Program-made: the position numbers and the translations under genes
Shown here: positions 46,030 to 54,130 of the stretch, piece after piece
Position numbering within the stretch: the first letter of the stretch is position 1
How the letters are laid out: every line of letters begins with the position of its first letter
NCBI GenBank assembly: GCA_964517145.1
Contig: CAZFBN010000006.1
Span: 1 to 64,000, forward strand
Length of the DNA stretch: 64,000 nt
From: JADJNW01 sp964517145
GTDB lineage: Bacteria > Bacteroidota > Bacteroidia > Chitinophagales > Saprospiraceae
Direction: 5' to 3'
Notes under the pieces: generated by a model
The model's database searches: none
Told to the model about the DNA's origin: nothing
The model's input: the letters and a program-made list of their open reading frames with translations, nothing else

Positions 46030-46875
46030 TCAGGGTATCATTTTATAAATGTTAATTCCTTCTTTTTTTCTGACAAACAAGCGTCCCTGCTGCACCTGCA
46101 CCTGGTGCTCGGCGCTCACCTCGGCAGGCAAGAGTAAATTATTACTTTGAAAAGATTGAAGATTATAAAATATTAAGTTGTCTTTATTTTTGTAAATCAG
46201 TTGATTATCCAAAATTTGAAGCGTAGCTATATCAAGTATTGGAATCAATTTTACATACTGTCCAAAGTTATTAAAAACTAGAATCCCCAACGCAGGATCA
46301 TTTAAATACACAAAATTTTCTCGTGCGATAAGTTGAATCGGCTTAGGCGTTCGGGGCAGCAGTAAGCTCAAATTTTGACTTTCCACCAGCACCTCGCCAC
46401 TGCGGCTCAGTTTTTTCAGCAAAAAAGCGGCTTCGTCATACACCCACACATTGCCATCGTTGCTCAAGCCCAGCGTATTCGCCTGAATCACATTGGCATC
46501 GATCAAACTCAGCCGGGCAATTTCATTCAAGGTGCGATCAAGTGTCACTACTATTTGATAATCAGGATAATACAAAAGTATATTAAAAGGATCCGTCGCA
46601 TCTACATAGCCCAGTTCGCCCAGTGTATTATTGCTAAAGCGATACTGCTCCAGGTAGCTTTGCGCGGAAGCGCTGGGTACAAATTTGATGATGGTGTTAT
46701 GCAAGGTCACTGCATAGATTTGTTGCAACTGATCCGTTGTAAAAAATTTACTCACAACCGGAATCTGAGTAAGGAGTTGATAGGTGGCAGGTGTAACGGT
46801 TTTATCTTGGGCAAACGCCAATCGAGTCGTTGCCAGCAAAAGAAGTAAAAACAGTGCTTGTTGAATCGTTTTCAA
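46030..46875 (-). CDS. Exported protein of unknown function, probable beta-propeller
   Basis: A 281-residue protein with a signal peptide (cut after LAFAQ). The mature part is a series of four-strand-like units with repeated L-x-x-D-N or N-D-G-N-V-W-V-Y patterns, as in small beta-propellers. Its family is not one I can name. It converges with the ligase cluster and may be independent. Confidence 0.6.
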   Translation of the reverse strand: MKTIQQALFLLLLLATTRLAFAQDKTVTPATYQLLTQIPVVSKFFTTDQLQQIYAVTLHNTIIKFVPSASAQSYLEQYRFSNNTLGELGYVDATDPFNILLYYPDYQIVVTLDRTLNEIARLSLIDANVIQANTLGLSNDGNVWVYDEAAFLLKKLSRSGEVLVESQNLSLLLPRTPKPIQLIARENFVYLNDPALGILVFNNFGQYVKLIPILDIATLQILDNQLIYKNKDNLIFYNLQSFQSNNLLLPAEVSAEHQVQVQQGRLFVRKKEGINIYKMIP

Positions 46876-47039
46876 ATAAATTTATTAAAAATTATACTTA
46901 TTCTACCTTTTAGAGCACCTTGCGTTTACCCATTAATTTTTGGCTCAGTGCATTAAATTTATAACGAAAATTTTGTTAAAAAGCATATAAATCGTATCAT
47001 TCGTATGGATTGCCATTGTAAAAAAATACCGATATAGCT

Positions 47040-48434
47040 ATGAGTCGCAATACTTCAATTCTTGCCTTTTGCCTTCTTTTACAGGTACTTACATTTGCAC
47101 AAAAAAAATATGAACCGACCTGGGAATCGCTCGACGCGCGCCCAATACCCACCTGGTTTGAAGACGCCAAGTTTGGCATTTTTATTCACTGGGGCGTGTA
47201 TGCGGTGCCAGCGTATAGCCCGACGGTGCGTGACAGCGTGCATATTTACGACCGCTATGCCGAGCATTACTGGCGACGCCTGGTACAACCCAATAGCACA
47301 CAGCAATATTTTGTTGATTTTCAACAGAAAATGTATGGCAATAAAGCTACTTATCAAGATTTTGTAAAGGATTTTAAAGCCGAATTATTCGAGCCGAAGG
47401 ACTGGGCGGAGCGATTTAAAAAAGCGGGTGCAAAATATGTGGTGCTCACGTCCAAGCATCATGAGGGTTTTCCGCTCTGGCAGTCGCCGCAAGCATGGAA
47501 CTGGAACGCCGTAGATGTTGGTCCGAAACGAGATTTGCTGGGCGACCTGACCAACGCTGTGCGTGCGGAAGGATTAAAAATGGGATATTATTATTCTTTA
47601 CTCGAATGGTTCCATCCATTATATAAAAAAGAAACCATTAACCAGTATGTGAATGAACATATGATGCCGCAGATGAAAGATTTAGTAACGCGTTATAACC
47701 CTGATATCTTGTGGCCCGATGGCGAGTGGGATTACCCTTCGAGTGTATTAAAAAGTACAGATTTTTTAGCATGGTTGTATAATGAATCGCCGGTGAAACA
47801 GACCGTTATTACAAATGATCGCTGGGGGCAGGAAACACGCGGCAAACACGGTGGTTATTACACGACCGAATATGATTTGATACATAATGGCATTTTTATG
47901 GATCAGGGCTATGCGCATCCCTGGGAGGAGTGCAGAGGCATAGCAGGGTCGTTTGGATATAATAGAATGGAAATTTTGGAAGATTATTCTACTTCAGAAG
48001 AATTAATTCACATTTTAGTAAATAAAGTAGCCAGGGGCGGTAATTTATTATTAAATATCGGTCCGACAGCGGATGGACGTATTCCGGTGATTATGCAACA
48101 ACGATTATCTGATATGGGTAAGTGGCTGGAAGTCAACGGAGAAGGTATTTACGGTACACGCCGCTGGGAAAAAGCGCCCGCCATTGATGCAAATACAAAA
48201 GTGTTTTTTACAAAAAAAGGCAAAGATCTGTATGTAATTTGTACGCAGTTTCCTACGCAAGCCATTGTTATTGAGGGAATTAAAGCGCCAGCAGCCGTTC
48301 GTATGCTCGGATTGAAAGCGCCCGTGCAATATAATTTTAAAAAAGGGAAGTTGACTCTTATGCCCCCACCGGTTTCGCCGGCAAACAATCCTTGCGATTA
48401 TGCCTGGGTCTTTAAATTGGAAAACGCGCTGTGA
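47040..48434 (+). CDS. Alpha-L-fucosidase (GH29), exported
   Basis: A 464-residue GH29 enzyme that removes alpha-L-fucose from glycans. A signal peptide (LAFCLLLQVLTFAQ) opens the protein. Typical GH29 parts are WFEDAKFGIFIHWGVY at about residue 40, VVLTSKHHEGFPLW, and the nucleophile Asp in DILWPDGEWDY. A small C-terminal beta-sandwich closes the protein. No SusC/SusD pair is adjacent, so this is not a full polysaccharide locus. Confidence 0.94.
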   Translation: MSRNTSILAFCLLLQVLTFAQKKYEPTWESLDARPIPTWFEDAKFGIFIHWGVYAVPAYSPTVRDSVHIYDRYAEHYWRRLVQPNSTQQYFVDFQQKMYGNKATYQDFVKDFKAELFEPKDWAERFKKAGAKYVVLTSKHHEGFPLWQSPQAWNWNAVDVGPKRDLLGDLTNAVRAEGLKMGYYYSLLEWFHPLYKKETINQYVNEHMMPQMKDLVTRYNPDILWPDGEWDYPSSVLKSTDFLAWLYNESPVKQTVITNDRWGQETRGKHGGYYTTEYDLIHNGIFMDQGYAHPWEECRGIAGSFGYNRMEILEDYSTSEELIHILVNKVARGGNLLLNIGPTADGRIPVIMQQRLSDMGKWLEVNGEGIYGTRRWEKAPAIDANTKVFFTKKGKDLYVICTQFPTQAIVIEGIKAPAAVRMLGLKAPVQYNFKKGKLTLMPPPVSPANNPCDYAWVFKLENAL

Positions 48435-48485
48435 ATCAGTATTTCAGACATTTGGCTAAAATTATTCAAGCATTTTGATTTATGA

Positions 48486-48516
48486 TTGATTTAAGTATTT
48501 TTTTATGTTAAATTTG
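48486..48516 (+). promoter_or_regulatory. Consensus promoter of the receiver-domain gene
   Basis: TTG at 48486-48488, a 20-base spacer and TAAATTTG at 48509-48516. The leader before the ATG at 48632 is about 110 bases. Confidence 0.6.
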
Positions 48517-48631
48517 TGCTCAAATATGGTAGTTTTCATTGAATTATCCGGTCATTCGCGCAAATAAACAAAATCCCCGTTTTATTTACGGTATTGCTTA
48601 AATACTAAAATTTTATTATAATTTTTATTCA

Positions 48632-49006
48632 ATGAATAAGAAGCATATTTTGGTTTGCGATGATGACGCCGAAATTCTTGACATCATAACGCAGGCGCTA
48701 GAGCTCAATCCTCATTACAAAACCATTCGTTTTAGTACAGGCATTGAAGTGTTGAATTATCTCAAGAACAGATCGCCGCTGCCCGATTTGTTGATTCTCG
48801 ATTTGTGGCTGCCCGATGTGGATAGCGATGAAATCATACCGATTATTCGCAAAGATGAGGCAGCAAAATCAATTCCCATTATTTTAATTTCTGCCATTAT
48901 TAATGTGGAAATTATTGCAAAAAATTTAGGAGTCGAAAGCTATCTTTCTAAGCCGTTTTTGATCGATGAGTTGGAATACAAAGTGAATCAACTATTAATG
49001 AATTAA
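48632..49006 (+). CDS. Single-domain response regulator
   Basis: A 124-residue receiver domain without an output domain. The acidic cluster CDDDAE, the phosphoacceptor Asp in LILDLWLPD, the Ser in LISA and the Lys in LSKPF are all present, so it should be phosphorylated by a histidine kinase. No kinase is adjacent. It ends 4 bases inside the following minus-strand gene. Confidence 0.9.
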   Translation: MNKKHILVCDDDAEILDIITQALELNPHYKTIRFSTGIEVLNYLKNRSPLPDLLILDLWLPDVDSDEIIPIIRKDEAAKSIPIILISAIINVEIIAKNLGVESYLSKPFLIDELEYKVNQLLMN

Positions 49007-49530
49007 GGTTTTTCGTCATCAAAATCGGGCGATAATTCAGTAATGATGTGCAAAACGGTCATTCTCAAAATAAGAATGATACTTGCCATCAAACCTGCTA
49101 ATAATCCATTTAGTAAAGACAGCAAATAGTAAATGTATTTGAACCAGTCGCCCGGAATTTCTTTAAACTCACCAACAGGCAGGCATAATGTTACTAATAA
49201 CAAGATGCTTCCCAAAAAAGTATAGGTTGAAATAACCGCTGCTGCGCGAACGCTGTCATAAATTTCTTTATTAAACTGTTTATCAACGTTACTTGTAAGG
49301 CTTAAAATAGCCAGCATCAGTGCCAGAATGGTGGCAGAAGAAGTAGCAACCGCGCTCCCGAAAAACAAACTTGGGTTTTGCAGGGCATACAGCAATTCAA
49401 TGGCTTTAGCCGATCCATATATATAACCGACGGCATACGGTTGTAAAATGGCAACAAAAAATCCGATTGCCACCGCGATCCACAAATGGCGGCGCACAAC
49501 GGGTTGGTACATTATTTCTATCAATTTCAT
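49003..49530 (-). CDS. Membrane protein of unknown function
   Basis: The ATG at 49530 is chosen; a TTG at 49659 would extend the protein into the leader of the next gene. The 175-residue protein has about four membrane segments (first WIAVAIGFFVAILQPYAVGY) and an acidic C-terminus (PDFDDEKP). The segment SATILALMLAILSLT resembles other small four-helix proteins but no family is recognised. It converges on the response regulator and overlaps it by 4 bases. Confidence 0.55.
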   Translation of the reverse strand: MKLIEIMYQPVVRRHLWIAVAIGFFVAILQPYAVGYIYGSAKAIELLYALQNPSLFFGSAVATSSATILALMLAILSLTSNVDKQFNKEIYDSVRAAAVISTYTFLGSILLLVTLCLPVGEFKEIPGDWFKYIYYLLSLLNGLLAGLMASIILILRMTVLHIITELSPDFDDEKP

Positions 49531-49641
49531 GCGGATAGAACGTTTCTTTTTATCATAAAACGTAATTTGATGCCATTGTTCGCCAGCGTTTTTATTGGTA
49601 TCTTTCCAAACTTTAATTTCTTTGTAGCATCGTTGCTTTCC

Positions 49642-49935
49642 ATGACTGTACGACTTCAAATTGCTTGCATAATAATTTTAATGTGCTTGTTGGGCTGCAC
49701 CGAGCAGATCCCGCAAAATAGCGTTAATTTATATCCGGTGAAAATGGGCAAAAATTATGGCTACATCAATGCACAAGGGCAAGTAATAATCGAGCCTATC
49801 TTCTTCAGTGTCAATTGGTTTAGCGAGAATAGAGCCATTGTCGAAACAGCGCCTGGTCGCAAAGCAATGATTAATAAAAAAGGTAATATTATATTTCAGG
49901 ATACAACCGGATTTTTACACATTGAAGTTGTTTAA
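49642..49935 (+). CDS. WG-repeat lipoprotein, N-terminal part of a split gene
   Basis: The ATG at 49642 gives a lipoprotein signal peptide (lipobox LLGC) and then WG-like repeats (NYGYINAQGQVIIEPIF, then INKKGNIIFQDTT). The protein stops after 97 residues, although the repeats go on in the next frame block in the same reading frame (50041 on). It looks like the first piece of one longer gene. Alternatively it is a complete short member. No enzyme domain exists, and WG proteins are often surface-binding. Confidence 0.6.
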   Translation: MTVRLQIACIIILMCLLGCTEQIPQNSVNLYPVKMGKNYGYINAQGQVIIEPIFFSVNWFSENRAIVETAPGRKAMINKKGNIIFQDTTGFLHIEVV

Positions 49936-49955
49936 AATTAAAGATTTTATTTAAT

Positions 49956-50039
49956 ATGACAGAGGCAATTCGACGCTACATTCTCTTGTTCAAGAGTAGA
50001 TTGTTGAATCTTCCAAAATACGAGAACGTAGGAGCTTAG
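49956..50039 (+). CDS. 27-residue frame between the WG pieces
   Basis: ATG at 49956 opens a 27-codon frame (MTEAIRRYILLFKSRLLNL, then PKYENVGA) ending in TAG one base before the TTG start of the following piece. The spacing suggests reinitiation or translational coupling. Its composition (short, basic) gives no family and it may be a chance frame in decayed DNA. Confidence 0.25.
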   Translation: MTEAIRRYILLFKSRLLNLPKYENVGA

Positions 50040-50040
50040 T

Positions 50041-50808
50041 TTGAAAAGATATTACGATTTTTCATTAATTTTAAACAAGCTCATTGAATATAAAGATGGC
50101 TTGGTACGATTTAATAAAAAGGAAAAAAGTTGTTTTCTCGACAGCCTGGGGCAGGTGCGATTTTGCCTGTCCGATTCCATTTTATTTGCCGAAACGGCTT
50201 TCTCCTGCGAGCGTTTGCTGATTCGGCATGCGGCGGGCTATTTCGCTTACCTCGATCCTTACGGGAAGGAAGTGTATCGTTTTCAACGCGGTTTTCCGCG
50301 CAATTACGCAGAAGACCTGGCACGTCGCAATTTTAATGGACGAACTTGTTTTTTTAATAAAAATGGCAAAAGGGTATTTTGTGTGCAAGGTCCGGCGAAT
50401 GATTTTAGCAGCGGTCGGGCTTTAATTGAAAAAAAAGGTACTATTCATTACATTGATAACAAAGGACGAATCAAAATTAAGCAATTACAGTATGATCGGG
50501 TTACTTCTTTTGTAAATGGTTTTGCATTGGTAGAAAAAAATAATAAATTTGGCTTTATTGATACAGCTGGTGCTGAAGTCGTTCCACCCAAGTATGAAAA
50601 GTGTTTGAATTTTTCTGAAGAATTGGCGGTAGTGCAAATGGCTGAAAATCAATGGGTTTTTGTCGATCGTAACAATAAGCAGGCGTTGCCGCAAACCTTT
50701 GAAGCCATAGCTGCACCAGGTTTTAGGGGGGAGTTGGCATATGTTCGATATAATGGCAGCTGGGGGTATGTTGATAAGAAAGGAATTATGATATGGATTA
50801 CTAAATAA
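50041..50808 (+). CDS. WG-repeat protein without signal peptide, second part of a split gene
   Basis: A 255-residue product with 5-6 WG-like repeats (GFALVEKNNKFGFIDTAGAEV, then GSWGYVDKKG). The start is TTG at 50041 with AGGAG a few bases ahead. There is no signal peptide, although the first piece has one. It shares the reading frame with the first piece, and stops lie between the two. The pair is best read as one WG lipoprotein broken by a deletion or insertion of about 100 bases, or as two coupled genes. Confidence 0.55.
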   Translation: MKRYYDFSLILNKLIEYKDGLVRFNKKEKSCFLDSLGQVRFCLSDSILFAETAFSCERLLIRHAAGYFAYLDPYGKEVYRFQRGFPRNYAEDLARRNFNGRTCFFNKNGKRVFCVQGPANDFSSGRALIEKKGTIHYIDNKGRIKIKQLQYDRVTSFVNGFALVEKNNKFGFIDTAGAEVVPPKYEKCLNFSEELAVVQMAENQWVFVDRNNKQALPQTFEAIAAPGFRGELAYVRYNGSWGYVDKKGIMIWITK

Positions 50809-50854
50809 TATTGTATTTTTTTTATAAAATTGGACTTTTATAAAAAATACTACC

Positions 50855-53242
50855 ATGAAATTCACAATAAGTTGCTTCTTGTTTATAATAGCTCAGTTGT
50901 TATTTGCACAAGAAGCCAAATTTGCAAAACCCTGGGACGCTTTTTGGATTGCGGTACCTCATGAATCGCCCAAAGACTACGGCGTATATCTTTTTCGGAA
51001 AAAAATGGAGCTGCCGACTAAACCAACCACTTTTCCGATCTATGTGTCTGGCGATCAACGGTATAAGTTGTTCATAAACGGAAAACTAGCTTCGCTTGGT
51101 CCGGCGCGGGGCGACCTGTACCACTGGTATTATGAAACGGTGGATATTGCCTCATTTTTACAAGAAGGTGAAAATCAACTAGCTGCGATAGTGTGGAATG
51201 ACGGTGACCAGACACCTGTAGCGCAGATTTCGTTGCGAACGGCGTTTATCATGCAAGGCGCTACGCCGGAAGCTGCCGTGGTGAATACTAACAAAAGCTG
51301 GAAATGCAAGCGAGAAAAGGCGTACCAACCTTTGAAACCAGATTTGATCTATACGTATTATGTATCAGGTTCTGGAGATTTTGTGGACATGAATCAAGCA
51401 AGTATAGGCTGGAAAAATGAAGATTTTAACGATAGTAACTGGCTGAATGCGAGCCAATTAGAGCCTGGTGTGCCTAAAGGTGTATTCGATTGGGGAACTG
51501 GCTGGATGCTCGAACCTCGCCAGATTCCGCAGATGGAACTGAGTCCGCAGCGCTTGCAAAAAGTCCGAAAAGCAGAAGGGGCGCAGGTTCCAGCGAATTT
51601 TCCTACACAAAAAGCGGCATTTACCATTCCTGCCAACACCAAAGCGACTATTTTATTGGATCAAACTTTTTTGACCAATTCTTATCCGACCCTTGTTTTT
51701 AGCAAAGGCAAAAACGCTTCTATTTCAATGAGTTATGCTGAAGGTCTGTATGTCAACGAAGGCGATGATAAAGATTGGAAAACCCAGCATCAAAAAGGCA
51801 ATCGCAATGAAATTGAAGGTAAACGATTTGTCGGCAAGGAAGATCGCATTATCTCCAATGGTTCTGATAATCAGGAGTTTACTTCGCTCTGGTGGCGAAC
51901 CTACCGCTATTTGCAATTGCAAATTGAAACGAAAAATGAACCATTAGTAATCGAAGATTTATACGGCACTTTCACTGGTTATCCGTTTGAATTGAAAGCG
52001 ACATTTGATGCGGGAGATCCCGTTTTAAATCAAATCATGGACATCGGCTGGCGCACGGCGCGGCTTTGCGCGGGCGAGACCTACATGGATACGCCGTATT
52101 ACGAGCAATTACAATACGTAGGCGATACCCGTATTCAATGCTTGATTTCTTTGTACAATAGCGGCGATGATCGGCTGATGCGGCAAGCCATCAATTTGAT
52201 TGACCATTCTCGATTAGCTGAGGGCATCACGATGAGTCGCTATCCCACTCGGGAACAACAGATTATTCCGCCGTTTTCATTGTGGTGGATCGCTATGCTG
52301 CACGATTATTGGATGTACCGACCCGATGCGGATTTTGTAAAATCCAAACTGCCCGGTATGCGCCAGGTATTACATTTTTTTAGTCAATTTCAACAGGCGG
52401 ATGGCTCGCTGAAGGATGCGCCATATTGGAATTTTACCGACTGGTGCGAGGATGAAGGCTGGGATCGAGGCGTGGCGCCGATTGGTAAAAACGGGAATTC
52501 GGCAGCAATGGACTTGCAATTATTGTGGGCATTGCAAATAGCGGCTGAATTGGAAAAAAATCTGGGTTCGCCGGAATTTTCTGACAAATATCAACAAGCG
52601 GCAACGCAATTGCAATCCACCATCCGTCAAAAATATTGGAACGCAGAAAAATTATTATATGCGGATACGCCTGAAAAAGATTTTTATTCACAACATGTGA
52701 ATGCTTTAGCGATTCTTACCAATACTGCTAATAACTTGGAAAACAAAGCATTAGCCAATAAAATTTTACAAGATACTTCACTCGCGTCAGCCACTATTTA
52801 CTTCCAGTATTATACTCATTTAGCACTGATCAAAGCTGGTTTGGGCAATGATTACCTGAATTGGCTCGACGTTTGGAAAGAAAATTTGGCGCAAGGGATG
52901 ACCACCCTCGCCGAAATTTCTGACATCAACAATACCCGTTCCGACTCGCACGCCTGGGGCGCTCATCCGAATATTGAATTTTTACGAACGGTTTTAGGCA
53001 TTGACAGCGCAGCGCCAGGATTTCAAAAAGTGAAAATTGAGCCGCACTTAGGGAATTTAAATAGTGCATCCGGCAGCATGCCACATCCAAATGGCACAAT
53101 TTCAGCTAGTTATAAAAAAGAAAAAGGCATTTGGACAGCGGAGATTACCCTGCCGAAAAATACGAGGGGCGTGTTGGTTTGGAAGGGAAAGGAGTATGCG
53201 TTGGCACAAGGAGAAAAGAACGTTATAAAAAATTTGCAATGA
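50855..53242 (+). CDS. Alpha-L-rhamnosidase-like glycosidase (GH78), exported
   Basis: A 795-residue protein with a signal peptide (ISCFLFIIAQLLFA). The N-terminal half is beta-sandwich (YKLFINGKLASLGPARGDL), typical of GH78, and the catalytic (alpha/alpha)6 barrel follows from about 385, with WRTARLCAGETYMDTPYYEQLQ, then DARIQ-like GDTRIQC, then the acidic residues of WNFTDWCEDEGWDRG. It should release terminal rhamnose from plant or bacterial glycans. It lies near a fucosidase, so a deoxyhexose diet is possible. No transporter pair is linked. Confidence 0.88.
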   Translation: MKFTISCFLFIIAQLLFAQEAKFAKPWDAFWIAVPHESPKDYGVYLFRKKMELPTKPTTFPIYVSGDQRYKLFINGKLASLGPARGDLYHWYYETVDIASFLQEGENQLAAIVWNDGDQTPVAQISLRTAFIMQGATPEAAVVNTNKSWKCKREKAYQPLKPDLIYTYYVSGSGDFVDMNQASIGWKNEDFNDSNWLNASQLEPGVPKGVFDWGTGWMLEPRQIPQMELSPQRLQKVRKAEGAQVPANFPTQKAAFTIPANTKATILLDQTFLTNSYPTLVFSKGKNASISMSYAEGLYVNEGDDKDWKTQHQKGNRNEIEGKRFVGKEDRIISNGSDNQEFTSLWWRTYRYLQLQIETKNEPLVIEDLYGTFTGYPFELKATFDAGDPVLNQIMDIGWRTARLCAGETYMDTPYYEQLQYVGDTRIQCLISLYNSGDDRLMRQAINLIDHSRLAEGITMSRYPTREQQIIPPFSLWWIAMLHDYWMYRPDADFVKSKLPGMRQVLHFFSQFQQADGSLKDAPYWNFTDWCEDEGWDRGVAPIGKNGNSAAMDLQLLWALQIAAELEKNLGSPEFSDKYQQAATQLQSTIRQKYWNAEKLLYADTPEKDFYSQHVNALAILTNTANNLENKALANKILQDTSLASATIYFQYYTHLALIKAGLGNDYLNWLDVWKENLAQGMTTLAEISDINNTRSDSHAWGAHPNIEFLRTVLGIDSAAPGFQKVKIEPHLGNLNSASGSMPHPNGTISASYKKEKGIWTAEITLPKNTRGVLVWKGKEYALAQGEKNVIKNLQ

Positions 53243-53581
53243 TTAGGCGGCGGCAAAACCCGTGTACGGGCGCTTGTAAGGTGCATGAAACGCCAGAACA
53301 ATATCTTCTTTAGGCACACCTGCATCGAGTAGCTCGTTGGCAACGCCGTATTCCGTCCAGTCTTCTTGTATCCAGATCTTCTCCCCCTTCAAATCCATAT
53401 GAATGGTGCATCCGTGAATGCGTTTCATGTTATCCCAGCCCACTTTCATGAGGTAAAAATGTCCTTTTTCATCATCTGTAACAACCTGACTTTCATATTC
53501 ATCGTATGCCTTCACAGGTGTATAAACATGGTTTTGCAAAATTTGCTTGATGATGGAACGGTATTGCATTATCTTATCCAT
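53243..53581 (-). CDS. XisI-family protein
   Basis: A 112-residue protein matching XisI, known from cyanobacteria as a factor required for excision of the nitrogen-fixation fdxN element. The domain has QVVTDDEKGHFYLMKVGW, then IHMDLKGEKIWIQEDWTE and VPKEDIVLAFHAPYKRPYTGFA. The gene begins 13 bases inside the end of the XisH gene, so the two are coupled. No recombinase (XisF) or element boundary is seen, so the excision role does not apply directly here. XisI is often predicted as the partner of the XisH nuclease-like protein. Confidence 0.85.
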   Translation of the reverse strand: MDKIMQYRSIIKQILQNHVYTPVKAYDEYESQVVTDDEKGHFYLMKVGWDNMKRIHGCTIHMDLKGEKIWIQEDWTEYGVANELLDAGVPKEDIVLAFHAPYKRPYTGFAAA

Positions 53582-53979
53582 AATTCTATACTTTGAGTAG
53601 TGGGATTAAAAATCAACAATTTCAACTCCTCTTCTTCAATCGTAATCTGAATAAATTCTTTCTTAAAAAATTTTTCATAAGCATCCAAAGGCACTGCCAA
53701 AAAAATGTCTCGCTCAATATTCGAAACACGTAACATCCGCCGATAGTTGATGTACTGTCCTAACGTTTCATGGAAGGTATAAATCATAGAGCGTTCCAGG
53801 AAACTTTTCACTTCCACTACAATTTTCTCCGAACCTTTCTCCGCTGCGAATATCTTTTCAGCACCTAAATCTATGGCTATATCAATATCTCCATATTCCA
53901 CACGAAATGGATCATGTGTAATAATCCATCCATCATTTATTAAGGCTGATTTCACCGAATTATGAAAAAGATCTCTCAT
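53569..53979 (-). CDS. XisH-family protein (PD-(D/E)xK nuclease-like)
   Basis: A 136-residue protein matching XisH. The PD-(D/E)xK pattern is intact: Glu and Asp in VEYGDIDIAIDLG, then VVEVKSF. It is therefore probably a DNA nuclease or its inactive relative. It is the first gene of the XisH-XisI pair, with the other gene overlapping. The pair is common in cyanobacteria and scattered elsewhere, so horizontal transfer is likely. Its function outside excision is unknown. Confidence 0.85.
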   Translation of the reverse strand: MRDLFHNSVKSALINDGWIITHDPFRVEYGDIDIAIDLGAEKIFAAEKGSEKIVVEVKSFLERSMIYTFHETLGQYINYRRMLRVSNIERDIFLAVPLDAYEKFFKKEFIQITIEEEELKLLIFNPTTQSIELWIR

Positions 53980-54064
53980 TTATAAAAACCAAAAATTTTG
54001 CTTACAAAATACAATTTTTAATAAAAATAAAGAAGGCAGGGTTCAATACTGTTTAAAAATTGAC

Positions 54065-54080
54065 ACGAACAAATGTTCGT
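54065..54080. promoter_or_regulatory. TetR-type operator upstream of paaA
   Basis: ACGAAC-AAAT-GTTCGT, a perfect inverted repeat of 6-base arms with a 4-base centre. Its right arm covers the likely -33 element of the paa promoter. TetR-type regulators (PaaR-like) control phenylacetate genes in many bacteria. The regulator is not in the window. Confidence 0.6.
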
Positions 54081-54107
54081 TTTTATAGTTAAAAGGTTGT
54101 ATCTTTG
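54076..54107 (+). promoter_or_regulatory. Promoter of the paa operon
   Basis: A TTCG -33-like element (54076-54079), a 20-base spacer and a perfect TATCTTTG at 54100-54107. The start codon at 54131 follows a short leader. The -33 overlaps the operator. Confidence 0.6.
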
Positions 54108-54130
54108 TTGCAAACTAAGAATTTTAAGCC

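Noticed and set aside
53243..53979. A true fdxN excision element
   Set aside because: No XisF recombinase, nif gene or flanking repeat is visible.
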